47,964 nucleotides of DNA from Rhodanobacteraceae bacterium (GTDB lineage: Bacteria; Pseudomonadota; Gammaproteobacteria; Xanthomonadales; Xanthomonadaceae): assembly GCA_024233975.1 (NCBI GenBank), contig JACKOX010000024.1, forward strand, positions 1 through 47,964. The letters are read 5' to 3'. Position numbers and translations under genes: made by a program. Positions 34,079 through 42,914 of the stretch are shown one piece after another; position 1 is the first letter of the stretch; each line of letters opens with the position of its first letter. The notes under the pieces were generated by a model, which saw only the letters and a list, made by a program, of their open reading frames with translations, was not told where the DNA came from and searched no databases.

Positions 34079-36421
34079 ATGTTTGATCGGCAAGGGTCCG
34101 CGGCGCCGCCGCCCAGTCTGGCCCAGCGCAATTTCCCGCGACGCGTACGCATGCTGCTTGAGGGCGTGCTCAAGCTGGTGTCCGACGACATCGAGCGCGG
34201 TCTTGGCGTCACGCTCAACGAATTCGAACAGCATCTGTTCAAGCTCGCCGAGCAGGCCCGCAGCAACGAAGTGCAGCAGCATTGCTTCGAGGTGCTGCGC
34301 GAGGTCAAGCGCAGCCGCGGCGACCTGACGCCGCGATTCCTGATCGGCCTGGAAGCCAGCCTGGCCACGATCCAGGACGAGCGTGTCCACGGCATGCTGG
34401 GCGACGGCCCCAAGACCGGCGAGCTGTCGCTGGTCACCGAGATCGACATCGATGAAGCCGGCATCCTCAACGAGATCGCCACCCGCGCCGAGATCCGCAA
34501 CAGCCTGCCAATCTTCCTGCTGGGCCAGCGCTTTGGCGTGATCGCCGGGCGTCCGGCCTTCGATGCCGAGACCCTGCCGGTTGGTCCGCATGCGCTATGC
34601 CGCATCCTTCGCGACGTGGCTGGCTGCTTCAACATCGGCGAGCAGGATCGCGTGCTGTTCTACCGCCAGTTCGAGCGCGTGGTACTGCCGCAGACGCACC
34701 TGCTGCTGGAAGCACTGAACAACTACCTGATCCAGCAGAGGGTATTGCCCACGTTGACCTTCGTCCCGGTGCGCGCCCACAAGATGGCCATGGACGAAGT
34801 GGATCAGCAGCAACACACGTCCACGGAGCCACGCCAGCGGCCCCCAACCAAAGCACAGGCCGCGCCGGCAACACCTGCTCCACCGCCACCCTCGCCAGCG
34901 CAGGGGACGCCGCCCACCGCGGCGGCTGGCGGCTCGGATACCGAAATGTTCGAAACCCTGCGACAGCTGCTTGGCGGTCGTCGCAGCCTGCTTGGCAAGC
35001 TTGGGGCCAGCCAGCCCGGCAAGGGCGCCTACACCGCGACCAAGAGCGATGTGCAGACCGTGCTCGGCATGCTGCAGTCGCGCCCGGCCAGCGCCACGGT
35101 CAACAACGGCAAGGCCAAGGCCCGCACCATCCGCCAGGTGAAGCAGGACCTCCTGGCGCAGCTTCGGCGCGTCGCGCCGGGCGATGCCGCGCCGCAACTG
35201 GAAGAAGAAGACAGCGACGCCATCGACCTGGTTGGCCTGCTGTTCGACAACCTGATGCAGGACGTGCGCCCGAACAGTCCCGCCGCCGAGCTGCTGACCC
35301 GCATGCAGGTTCCTCTGCTGCGCGTGGCCCTGCAGGACAAGAGCTTCTTTACCAAGCGCGAGCATCCGGCACGGCAGATGCTGGCCAATATCGCCGAGAC
35401 CGGCGCGCAGTGGGTTGGCGAGGACGAAGTCGACCGCGGGCTGATCGACAAGATGCGCGTGCTGGTCGACCGCGTGAACCACGATTTCGATGGCGACCCC
35501 GGCATGCTCAGCGGCATGGTCAACGACTTCGGCAGCCACCTGCAGCTGGTGCAGCGCAAGGCCGATGTCGCCGAACGCCGCCACATCGAGGCGGCGCGCG
35601 GCAAGGAGAAACTCGAGCTGTCACGGCTGCACGCCGCCGAAGCCATCGACCGCCTGCTCAAGGGAAAGCACGTGCCGAAGTTCCTGCACACGCTGCTGGC
35701 GCAGGCCTGGACCGACGTGCTCGCCCTGACCCTGCTGCGTCATGGCGAGGACAGCGACAACTTCCGCCTGCAGCAGCACGTGGCGCAGCGGCTGATCGAA
35801 TCCGCGGCCAGCCGCCATGCCGGTGGCGAGGCGTTGATCGGCCCGACCGAAGCGGCTTCGCTGCGCGATGACATCGAGCAGGCGCTGGGACAGGTCGGCT
35901 ATCACAGCGAGGATGCGCTGGCGATCGCCACGCGCCTGCTGGCGCTGTCGCAGGACGAAGAGCACGACGACCCCGCTTCGCGCACCGAACTGGCCATGCG
36001 CCTGAAGAACCGCGCGCGGCTTGGCGAGGGCGTTACCGGCGAGGATGGCGAAGGCGCAACGGACAAGGCCCTGACCCCCGGCGAGAAGGCGCAGCTGGAG
36101 ATCATCCGCAAGCTGCCCTTCGGCACCTGGATGGACTTCACCGTCAACCAGCAGGGCGACCGCGTGCGTCGCCGCCTGTCCTGGTACAGCACGGTCACGG
36201 GTCACAGCCTGTTCGTGAACCATCGCGGCCAGCGCGTGGGCGAATACACGCTGCGCTGGCTGGCGCGCGAGCTGAACCGAGGCAACGTTCACATCGTCGA
36301 GGCCGATCAGGGGAATATGATCGACCGGGCATGGAGTCGCATCGTCAGCGCGTTGCGCTCCTTTGCCGGCGGCGCCATGGGCAGCAAGGCCGCCAGCCAT
36401 GACAAGAGGGCGACGCCATGA
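34079..36421 (+). CDS. DUF1631 family protein
   Basis: This 780-residue soluble protein begins MFDRQGSAAPPPSLAQRNFP and follows GGGAG by six bases. The N-terminal half is helical (RVRMLLEGVLKLVSDDIERG), a Pro/Thr/Ala linker with PPPPSPAQGTPP lies at about 265-300, then a large helical region. The C-terminal LPFGTWMDFTVNQQGDRVRR and WYSTVTGHSLFVNHRGQRVG resemble a PilZ-like beta barrel (my reading). The DUF1631 family is frequent in gammaproteobacteria, and its function is not established. It overlaps a PilZ gene by four bases, which suggests work in c-di-GMP signalling. A CRP/Clp-type operator lies upstream. Confidence 0.9.
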   Translation: MFDRQGSAAPPPSLAQRNFPRRVRMLLEGVLKLVSDDIERGLGVTLNEFEQHLFKLAEQARSNEVQQHCFEVLREVKRSRGDLTPRFLIGLEASLATIQDERVHGMLGDGPKTGELSLVTEIDIDEAGILNEIATRAEIRNSLPIFLLGQRFGVIAGRPAFDAETLPVGPHALCRILRDVAGCFNIGEQDRVLFYRQFERVVLPQTHLLLEALNNYLIQQRVLPTLTFVPVRAHKMAMDEVDQQQHTSTEPRQRPPTKAQAAPATPAPPPPSPAQGTPPTAAAGGSDTEMFETLRQLLGGRRSLLGKLGASQPGKGAYTATKSDVQTVLGMLQSRPASATVNNGKAKARTIRQVKQDLLAQLRRVAPGDAAPQLEEEDSDAIDLVGLLFDNLMQDVRPNSPAAELLTRMQVPLLRVALQDKSFFTKREHPARQMLANIAETGAQWVGEDEVDRGLIDKMRVLVDRVNHDFDGDPGMLSGMVNDFGSHLQLVQRKADVAERRHIEAARGKEKLELSRLHAAEAIDRLLKGKHVPKFLHTLLAQAWTDVLALTLLRHGEDSDNFRLQQHVAQRLIESAASRHAGGEALIGPTEAASLRDDIEQALGQVGYHSEDALAIATRLLALSQDEEHDDPASRTELAMRLKNRARLGEGVTGEDGEGATDKALTPGEKAQLEIIRKLPFGTWMDFTVNQQGDRVRRRLSWYSTVTGHSLFVNHRGQRVGEYTLRWLARELNRGNVHIVEADQGNMIDRAWSRIVSALRSFAGGAMGSKAASHDKRATP

Positions 36422-36765
36422 CCGAATACCGCCGCGCCAAACGCAAGCACGCCACGGAAGTCATCGACGTCTACGACTGCATGACCGAACAGGTCATCGG
36501 TCGCATCAGCAACCTGTCGGAAACCGGCATGATGCTGATGTGCAGCCAGCCACCATTCGACGACGCGCTGTTCCAGTTCCGCTTCACCGTGAATGACGAG
36601 CAGGGTCGCGGCCGGCCGATCGAAGTCGGCGCGCATCACCTGTGGACCGACGCTGCCAATTCACCGGGCCAGCACTGGGCGGGCTTCCGCTTCATCGACG
36701 TCACCCCGGAATGCCTGACGGCGATGCGCGGCTGGGTGGAGAAACCCGGCGGGACCTACGTTTGA
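36418..36765 (+). CDS. PilZ-domain c-di-GMP-binding protein
   Basis: This 115-residue single-domain protein has both c-di-GMP-binding signatures: an RxxxR-type motif at the N-terminus (TEYRRAKRKHATEV) and the D/N-x-S-x-x-G motif as NLSETGMMLM (about residues 32-41). It should act as a small c-di-GMP effector, possibly on the DUF1631 protein coded just upstream with an ATGA overlap. Its stop overlaps the TTG start of apbE, so the three genes are probably translationally coupled. Confidence 0.9.
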   Translation: MTEYRRAKRKHATEVIDVYDCMTEQVIGRISNLSETGMMLMCSQPPFDDALFQFRFTVNDEQGRGRPIEVGAHHLWTDAANSPGQHWAGFRFIDVTPECLTAMRGWVEKPGGTYV

Positions 36766-37889
36766 AGCTGCGCCAGCGGAATCCAGCGACCCCGCATTAC
36801 CGCTCACCGGTCAGCAGATCGGCACGCCGCCTCGGCGGGTGGCTGCTGGCAGGCTCACTACTCGTCGGCCTGTCAGGCTGCGAGGAGAAGCCACCACTGC
36901 ACGAAAGCATGGTGGTCTTCGGCAGCGAAGCCGACTTCGACGTGGTCACCGACCAGCCCGACCAGGCGCGCCAGGCGCTGGGCCATATCGCCGAGCGGCT
37001 TGCCGAATACGACCACGAATGGCATCCGTGGATTCCGGGGCCGCTGGTCGACATCAACCGCGCCATCGCCAACGGCGAGCGCGCCGAGGCACCGGCGTCG
37101 GTGATCATGCTGATCGACCGCTCGCGGCCGTTCCAGAGCATGACCGACGGCCTCTACGACCCGGCCATCGGCGGCCTGCTGGAGATGTGGGGCTTCCACA
37201 CCAGCGAATTCCCGGTGACGACACCGGCACCAGACGATGACCAGGTCCGTCGTTGGCGCGAATCGCTGCCAACGCTGGACAGCGTCCACATTGAAGGTCG
37301 CTGGATCAGCAGCGACAACCCCAACGTGCAGCTCGACTTCGGCGCCATCGCCGAGGGTATCGCCGCCGAGGAAGCCGCGCGCACCTTCTCCGACTACGGC
37401 ATCAACAACGCGCTGATCACGCTGGGCGGCGATGTCTACGCGCTGGGCAAGCGGGGCAAACGCCCGTGGCGCGTGGCCCTGCGCGATCCCTTCGGCGACG
37501 TGCTGGGCGGTGTCGAGCTGTCCGGCCGTGAAGCCCTGTTCACCTCGGGCAACTACAACAAGTTCCGCGAGGCGCCCGATGGAACGCGCTGGGCCCACGT
37601 GCTGGACCCGCGCACCGGCATGCCGTCCAGCGGCGTGGCCGCGGTGGCGGTGCTGCATCCGGACCCGGTGCTGGCCGATGTTGCCGCGACCGCGCTGCTG
37701 ATCGGCGGCCCGGCCCGCTTCATCGAGCTCTCGCAGCGCATGAAGCTGGGCTGCACCCTGCTGCTCACCGAGCAGAACGAGCTGATGATCACCCGTGCCA
37801 TGCAGGCCCGCGTCACGCTGCAGCGGCAGCCGGTGATGCTGGGCGAACCGGTGGATCTCGGCGACAGCTGCGCCCAGAAAACGCCCTGA
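36762..37889 (+). CDS. apbE: FAD:protein FMN transferase (ApbE lipoprotein)
   Basis: This 375-residue ApbE-family enzyme attaches FMN to target flavoproteins such as NqrB/C and RnfD/G. A lipoprotein signal ends in LVGLSGC (Cys40), so it is a periplasmic lipoprotein. Motifs include the early YDHEWHPWIPGPLVDINRAI, DFGAIAEGIAAEEAA, the GGDVYALGKR loop, HVLDPRTGMPSSGVAAVAV and LADVAATALLIGG, which supplies a metal-binding Asp. The start is a TTG at 36762 that shares bases with the PilZ stop. The long upstream frame is a shadow. No flavoprotein target gene is in the window. Confidence 0.92.
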   Translation: MKLRQRNPATPHYRSPVSRSARRLGGWLLAGSLLVGLSGCEEKPPLHESMVVFGSEADFDVVTDQPDQARQALGHIAERLAEYDHEWHPWIPGPLVDINRAIANGERAEAPASVIMLIDRSRPFQSMTDGLYDPAIGGLLEMWGFHTSEFPVTTPAPDDDQVRRWRESLPTLDSVHIEGRWISSDNPNVQLDFGAIAEGIAAEEAARTFSDYGINNALITLGGDVYALGKRGKRPWRVALRDPFGDVLGGVELSGREALFTSGNYNKFREAPDGTRWAHVLDPRTGMPSSGVAAVAVLHPDPVLADVAATALLIGGPARFIELSQRMKLGCTLLLTEQNELMITRAMQARVTLQRQPVMLGEPVDLGDSCAQKTP

Positions 37890-38040
37890 CCGGGAGCTGT
37901 CCCAACCACCGGCACGGATGCATGCGATCCGGGCATTCGGCACAATCGTCGGCTACCCCATGCTGAGTGGTTCGCAAAACCGGGCATCCTGCCGCGGTTT
38001 GCAGGAAAACGGTCGCAGCCAGGCTGCACCACTTTCCCAA

Positions 38041-38064
38041 AATCAAACACTGGCATGTTTGATT
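38041..38064. promoter_or_regulatory. Inverted repeat AATCAAACA-N6-TGTTTGATT ahead of pepQ
   Basis: Perfect 9-bp arms around a 6-base spacer sit in the 240-base gap between apbE and pepQ, about 65 bases before the pepQ ATG. It may be an operator. No T-tract follows, and no known binding consensus was recognised. Confidence 0.35.
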
Positions 38065-38129
38065 CGTCGGCACATCCCTGTGCCGAAGCGGTTTCTCAAA
38101 CCGCGCAACTTTCGAGGATCAGCGACGTC

Positions 38130-39452
38130 ATGTTCCAGAACGACCTTTCCCGACTTTTCGCCGAGCACATCGCCACCCGCCAGCGCGAGGCCGAAGCCGT
38201 GCTCGCCGCCAGTGGTCTTGATCACCTGCTGATCGCCGCCGGCGTGGACAAGTACCGATTCCACGACGACATGCCGTATCCGTTCCGGCCGAACCCGCAG
38301 TTCCTCGCTTGGGCGCCGCTGGACCACCACCCGCGCTGCTGGCTGGCAATCACGCCGGGCAGGAAGCCGACGCTGGTCTACTACCAGCCGGACGATTTCT
38401 GGCATCTGGTGCCGGCGGACCCGAGCGGCTACTGGGTCGATGCCTTCGACATCCGCATCGTGCGCAACGCAGCGGACATCGCCGCCGAGCTGCCGCCGGC
38501 CGCGAAGGCCGCCATCCTTGGCGAGGCCGATGCCGCCATCGACGGCTACGTGCCGAACAACCCGGCTGCCGTGGTCAATCCGCTGCACTACGCCCGCGCG
38601 GTGAAGACGCCCTACGAACTGGTGATGATGCGCCGCGCCCAGCAGCGCGCCGTCGCCGGCCATCGCGCCGCCGAAGCCGCCTTCCGCGCGCATGAATCCG
38701 AACTCGGCATCCAGCGCGCCTACCTCGCCGCCAGCGGCCACCTCGACTGCGACCTGCCCTACGGCAACATCATCGGCCTCAACGAACACGGCGCCGTGCT
38801 GCATTACCAGCATCAGGACGCCACCGCGCCCAGCGACAGCCGCAGCTTCCTGATCGATGCCGGCGCGCAGGTGGTCGGCTACGCCGCCGACATCACCCGC
38901 ACCTACGCGCGCAGCGTCGGCCCGTTCCAGGACCTGATCGACGGCGTCGACGCCGTGCAGCAGCGCCTGTGCGCCGCGGTGCGCGCCGGCACCGACTACG
39001 CGCAGCTGCACCTCGACTGCCATCGCCAGCTGGCGCAGGTGCTGGTCGACCAGGACGTGCTCAACGGCAGCGCCGAGGACGCCGTGGCGTCGGGCGTCAG
39101 CGCCACCTTCTTCCCGCACGGACTCGGCCATCTGATCGGCCTGCAGGTGCACGACATCGGCGGCTTCATGGCCGGCCCCGACGGCGGTCGCATCGAACCG
39201 CCCGAAGGCCATCCCTTCCTGCGCCTCACCCGCAAGCTCGAGCCCGGCATGGTCGTCACCATCGAACCCGGCCTCTACTTCATCGACAGCCTGCTGGCCA
39301 AGCTGAAGGAAGGCGCCCATGCCGACATGGTCAACTGGAAACGCGTCGACACCCTGCGCCCCTACGGCGGCATCCGCATCGAAGACGAAGTGCTGTGCAC
39401 CGACGACGAACCTGAAAACCTCAGCCGGGCGGCGTTTGCGGCGGCGGGTTGA
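38130..39452 (+). CDS. pepQ: Xaa-Pro dipeptidase (PepQ, M24B)
   Basis: This 440-residue enzyme hydrolyses dipeptides with C-terminal proline. It matches E. coli PepQ in length and in its N-terminus (FAEHIATRQREAEAVLAASG, then PYPFRPNPQFLAW). The pita-bread catalytic domain shows metal ligands in FLIDAGAQVVGYAADITRTY (two Asp), HGLGHLIGLQVHDIGG (His), TIEPGLYF (Glu) and GGIRIEDEVL (Glu). An earlier in-frame ATG at 38055 would add 25 residues not found in the family. The gene faces pepP across a low-GC patch. Confidence 0.95.
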   Translation: MFQNDLSRLFAEHIATRQREAEAVLAASGLDHLLIAAGVDKYRFHDDMPYPFRPNPQFLAWAPLDHHPRCWLAITPGRKPTLVYYQPDDFWHLVPADPSGYWVDAFDIRIVRNAADIAAELPPAAKAAILGEADAAIDGYVPNNPAAVVNPLHYARAVKTPYELVMMRRAQQRAVAGHRAAEAAFRAHESELGIQRAYLAASGHLDCDLPYGNIIGLNEHGAVLHYQHQDATAPSDSRSFLIDAGAQVVGYAADITRTYARSVGPFQDLIDGVDAVQQRLCAAVRAGTDYAQLHLDCHRQLAQVLVDQDVLNGSAEDAVASGVSATFFPHGLGHLIGLQVHDIGGFMAGPDGGRIEPPEGHPFLRLTRKLEPGMVVTIEPGLYFIDSLLAKLKEGAHADMVNWKRVDTLRPYGGIRIEDEVLCTDDEPENLSRAAFAAAG

Positions 39453-39542
39453 TCGCTTTCGCCTTTAGACTGAGTTGAGTCAACAATACCCAGCACGGCA
39501 TCAGTCCAGATCAACGAGATACCGGATCGATAAGGCCATGTC

Positions 39543-39926
39543 ATGCGCAAATCGCAAACGTTCCTATTGATTGGCTGGATCACGTTGCTATCCGTAGCTT
39601 GCGCATACGCGGCATTCGGCGATGCGCCGATATTCGGATTCGCTGGCTTCACGCTTGCAATGTTGCTTTTGCCACGCCGCCGTCATCGCCAACCCGCTGG
39701 TACAACCGCGGCCTTAATGCCACTTTTACAGCTGGCAATTCTGATCCTCGTTGTCGTGGGGTTCGTGTACTTGAACCTTCGGGGTGCCAACAACGGCCAC
39801 AATCAGGAAACCTGGGCATCGTTTGAGGCATGGCAATTTCGACCGCTGGTTGCCTTGGCGTTCTGGATCCTAGGTCTGGCTTCTGGATACCGTGCCTTTG
39901 GCTTCGGCATCAGGAAGGACCCATGA
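39543..39926 (+). CDS. Small hypothetical membrane protein
   Basis: This 127-residue protein has several hydrophobic segments: FLLIGWITLLSVACAYAAF (about 7-25), FGFAGFTLAMLLL, LLQLAILILVVVGFVYLNL, and PLVALAFWILGLASGYRAF. It is predicted to span the inner membrane three or four times. I do not recognise a family. Base composition is noticeably less GC-rich than the neighbouring genes, which hints at transfer. Its stop overlaps the ATG of the next lipoprotein gene (ATGA), so the two form a unit. Confidence 0.6.
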   Translation: MRKSQTFLLIGWITLLSVACAYAAFGDAPIFGFAGFTLAMLLLPRRRHRQPAGTTAALMPLLQLAILILVVVGFVYLNLRGANNGHNQETWASFEAWQFRPLVALAFWILGLASGYRAFGFGIRKDP

Positions 39927-40402
39927 AACGTGGATCCACGCTCGCGATCTTGCTGGCAACGCTTGCGACCGGCTGCGCAAGCTCGCTGCGAACCGAGTCC
40001 GCTTCGTGCGGCCAAGCCCGCATGCTGAGCGCGGAGTTTTCAGGCCTGACTGTTCTTGACGTTTGGGGCGCAAAACAAGCGTTCGCGAAAATCCTCATCG
40101 ACAACCCCAGCAAGGCGACCACCAAGTTATTTACGTCAACTGAAGTTGGCCCCGTGCTTCACGGTTACTCCTACGAACTCCAGAAACTGAAGGACTCCGA
40201 ATGGAAACCTGCCGTTCTCGTTTTGGAGGAGCTTTCACGCCCTACAACGAGTATCAAGCTCAAGCCGAACACGCTAACAGCAATCTATGTGAACGTTGAC
40301 GGGATAGCGACTGACCCAACCCGGGATCAAACGGCGATCTATCGTGTGGACTTTGCGACAAGTGACGGTTGTCGATTTGTTTCGGACGAGTTTGGTATCT
40401 AG
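39923..40402 (+). CDS. Hypothetical lipoprotein
   Basis: About 160 residues with a clear lipoprotein signal (MKRGSTLAILLATLATGC, lipobox ATGC). The mature part is polar and probably beta-rich (SAEFSGLTVLDVWGAKQAFA, AIYVNVDGIATDPTRD). No family is recognised. It overlaps the preceding small membrane protein by four bases and shares its lower GC content. A joint envelope role is inference. Confidence 0.65.
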   Translation: MKRGSTLAILLATLATGCASSLRTESASCGQARMLSAEFSGLTVLDVWGAKQAFAKILIDNPSKATTKLFTSTEVGPVLHGYSYELQKLKDSEWKPAVLVLEELSRPTTSIKLKPNTLTAIYVNVDGIATDPTRDQTAIYRVDFATSDGCRFVSDEFGI

Positions 40403-40574
40403 GCAGCAGAAGGAATCGAGGCCGCGATAACTGTCCCTTTGATCGGATCGGCACGATTCTGTGCCACCCCGCTGGGTGAGGCGTCTAGGTGAATCGGGCA
40501 TCTCCATCGTCGCTCCACAATTACGCCGCAGGCTTGCCACCAACGTCGAAGCACTGCACGCCAGGAGCTATCTC

Positions 40575-41006
40575 ATGACCATGTTCTTCGCCCTTGTCAT
40601 CGCCGTTACCCCAAGTGGGTTCTTCCTCTTTCGCACAAAGCCGGCACGCGTTGCACGGACGACCTCCGCCCGCCGAGCGATGCGGATTACCGATCCACGC
40701 ACGCAGAATCCTGGCAGACATCGCCTGTGGCAACTGCAGACGAACGGCTGCCAGTGCATCAGCGCGCGCCGCCTCGGCGGCCGTCGGCCCGAGGTAGAGG
40801 ACACCGTGCCCGTGGCCGGCGCGGGCTCAGGCAGCGTCACCTACCGCTGCTACTACCGCCCGATTTCCGATGCGCGGCGCCAGCCGAGGCGCGCTGGGGA
40901 GGAGCGCCGCGCCGAGCTACGCTTCGACCTGGCGCGCGGCGACCGCCGCATGCAGGGTGAGCGCCGCCGCTTCCGTGAGGCCTGGGGAGCGGGCAAGGCC
41001 CACTGA
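40575..41006 (+). CDS. Hypothetical Arg-rich protein (uncertain)
   Basis: An open frame of 143 codons starts at an ATG with AGGAG eight bases upstream. The N-terminus has one hydrophobic segment (MTMFFALVIAVTPSGFFLF). The C-terminal third is very Arg-rich (ARRQPRRAGEERRAELRFDL, then ARGDRRMQGERRRFREAWG) and looks like small DNA- or RNA-binding tails I have seen in hypothetical proteins. The middle is poor in coding character, so a start at 40680 or a degraded gene is possible. I cannot assign a function. Confidence 0.4.
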   Translation: MTMFFALVIAVTPSGFFLFRTKPARVARTTSARRAMRITDPRTQNPGRHRLWQLQTNGCQCISARRLGGRRPEVEDTVPVAGAGSGSVTYRCYYRPISDARRQPRRAGEERRAELRFDLARGDRRMQGERRRFREAWGAGKAH

Positions 41007-41070
41007 TCACCAAGGGCTCTGCCGATGTGCAGAGCGATGGCATCGGGAGCCGACAGATTGATCAAATAGC

Positions 41071-41448
41071 TCAATCGATAATCACCGGATGGAACTTGAG
41101 AACAACCACATCGTCTCGGAACAATGCAAAATAGTACGGATCTCTATATTCACCTCTGGATATCGCTGCCAAGCAGTTGACTTCTCGCAACTTGTCTCCA
41201 GGCTGACGAGCTTCAACAATCGCAACCCACTCTGCATTATCTTCCGGGTTTGGGTTGCCGCTTCTCTTAGCATCAGTGATTACTTCGGAAGCACTAAGCG
41301 GAACGGACACGCGACAGTCGGAGAGGCCCATTCGATTCTCAACTGATCGGGATTCCCGCTTGAGGTGTGCGGAGTCGGAAGCACAGCCCGTTCCCGCTAT
41401 GGCGACAAAGCAAACTGCGCATCGCTGGATGAAAGAAATCAGCGTCAT
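41071..41448 (-). CDS. Hypothetical lipoprotein
   Basis: This 125-residue protein begins with a lipoprotein signal (ISFIQRCAVCFVAIAGTGC, lipobox GTGC). The mature part holds VIDAKR-like and EDNAEWVAIVEARQPGDKLR segments and two further cysteines. GGAAG lies close before the ATG. Family unknown. It follows pepP on the same strand with a 26-base gap and has lower GC content, so it belongs to the orphan patch between pepQ and pepP. Confidence 0.6.
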   Translation of the reverse strand: MTLISFIQRCAVCFVAIAGTGCASDSAHLKRESRSVENRMGLSDCRVSVPLSASEVITDAKRSGNPNPEDNAEWVAIVEARQPGDKLREVNCLAAISRGEYRDPYYFALFRDDVVVLKFHPVIID

Positions 41449-41474
41449 TGATCTTCCGATTTGCTCCGTTCGAT

Positions 41475-42818
41475 TTACGCCGCCGCCATCCAGCCCTCGA
41501 TTTCATCCACCGACTTCGGCGCGTCAGCGCTGAGGATGTCGTAGCCGTCCTTGGTGACCAGCACGTCGTCTTCGATGCGGACGCCGATGCCCTGCCACTT
41601 TTTGGCGACGCCGCGGGCGCCGGGCGGGATATACAGGCCGGGTTCGACGGTGAGCACCATGCCGGGTTCCAGCAGGCGGTAGTCGCCGTCGATGCGGTAG
41701 TCGCCGACGTCGTGAACGTCGAGGCCCAACCAGTGGCCGGTCTTGTGCATGTAGAAGCGGCGGTAGCTGCCGTCTTCCAGGTTCTGCTTCAGCGTGCCCT
41801 TGAGGATGCCCAGCCGAATCAGCCCGGCGGTGAGCACGCGCACGGCCTCGTCGTGGATGGCAATCCATGACACGCCCGGCTGGATGATGTCGATGGCGGC
41901 CAGCTGCGCGTCCAGCACCAGCTCGTAGATCTCGCGCTGCGCATCGCTGAAGCGACCATTCACCGGGAAGGTGCGGGTGATGTCCGAAGCGTAGCCACGG
42001 AACTCGGCGCCGGCATCGATCAGCAGCAGGTCGCCATCTCGGTATTCGTCGCGATTGGTGACGTAGTGCAGCACGCAGGCGTTGGCGCCGCTGCCGACGA
42101 TGCTGTTGTAGGCGGGCACGGCGTCGTGGCGGCGGAACTCGCGCCACAGCTCGGCCTCGACTTCGAACTCATGCGTTGATGTCTTGGCGGCGCGCATGGC
42201 GTACTTGTGCGCCTGGGCTGCAATCCGCGCGGCGTGGCGCATCTGGCGGATCTCGTCGCGGCTCTTGAACAGGCGCAGGTCGTGCAACAGGTGGCCGAGT
42301 TCGAGGAATTCGTGCGGCGGCTCCACACCCTGGCGCACGCGCTGGCGCACGCGATTCACCCAGCCCATCAGCTTGAGGTCGAATTCGGTGTCGCGGCCGA
42401 AGTGATAGAACACGCGCGTCCGGCCTTCGATCAGGCCCGGCAAGATGTCGTCGATGTCGTCGATGGCGTAAGCGTCGTCGAAGCCCAGCTGCTCGACCGC
42501 GCCCTCCGGCCCGAGACGCGCGCCGTCCCAGATTTCCCGCTCGGCATCGCGTTCGCGGCAGAACAGCAGGCATTCGCCGTGCTTGCGGCCCGGCACCAGC
42601 ACCAGCACCGATTCCGGCTCGTCGAAGCCGCTGAGGTAGAGAAAATCGCTGTCCTGCCGATACGGGAAGTGGCTGTCGTTGTTACGCACGCGCTCGGGTG
42701 CGGCCGGCAGGATCAGGATGGCGTCCTCGCCGGCCATGCGCATCAACTGGCGACGGCGGCGAGCGTATTCGGCGGGCTTGATCGGTGACGGGGCTTTGGG
42801 AACGGACTTGTTCGGCAT
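41475..42818 (-). CDS. pepP: Xaa-Pro aminopeptidase (PepP, M24B)
   Basis: This 447-residue enzyme removes N-terminal residues adjacent to proline. It has an N-terminal creatinase-like domain (DSHFPYRQDSDFLYLSGFDE is typical of AMP_N) and a C-terminal pita-bread domain with metal ligands in LLIDAGAEFRGYASDITRTF (two Asp), HKTGHWLGLDVHDVGDY (His), TVEPGLYI (Glu) and GIGVRIEDDVLVT (Glu). Its usual partner ygfB lies upstream, separated here by a 299-base gap with two repeat elements. Confidence 0.95.
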   Translation of the reverse strand: MPNKSVPKAPSPIKPAEYARRRRQLMRMAGEDAILILPAAPERVRNNDSHFPYRQDSDFLYLSGFDEPESVLVLVPGRKHGECLLFCRERDAEREIWDGARLGPEGAVEQLGFDDAYAIDDIDDILPGLIEGRTRVFYHFGRDTEFDLKLMGWVNRVRQRVRQGVEPPHEFLELGHLLHDLRLFKSRDEIRQMRHAARIAAQAHKYAMRAAKTSTHEFEVEAELWREFRRHDAVPAYNSIVGSGANACVLHYVTNRDEYRDGDLLLIDAGAEFRGYASDITRTFPVNGRFSDAQREIYELVLDAQLAAIDIIQPGVSWIAIHDEAVRVLTAGLIRLGILKGTLKQNLEDGSYRRFYMHKTGHWLGLDVHDVGDYRIDGDYRLLEPGMVLTVEPGLYIPPGARGVAKKWQGIGVRIEDDVLVTKDGYDILSADAPKSVDEIEGWMAAA

Positions 42819-42844
42819 GGTTGGCGGTTGTGTTGTCGGTTGCT

Positions 42845-42880
42845 GTCGGTTCCACCGCTACGCGGCTTGAACCGACCTAC
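42845..42880. repeat. REP-like hairpin
   Basis: Arms GTCGGTTC (42845-42852) and GAACCGAC (42869-42876) enclose an inner stem CCGC-TAC-GCGG. Read on the minus strand it begins GTAGGTCGGTTCAAGCCGCG, the look of REP elements in this bacterial group. It sits 27 bases upstream of pepP. Confidence 0.55.
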
Positions 42881-42914
42881 ATTCTGTTTATCCAGAAAAG
42901 CCTCTAACGTTGCT

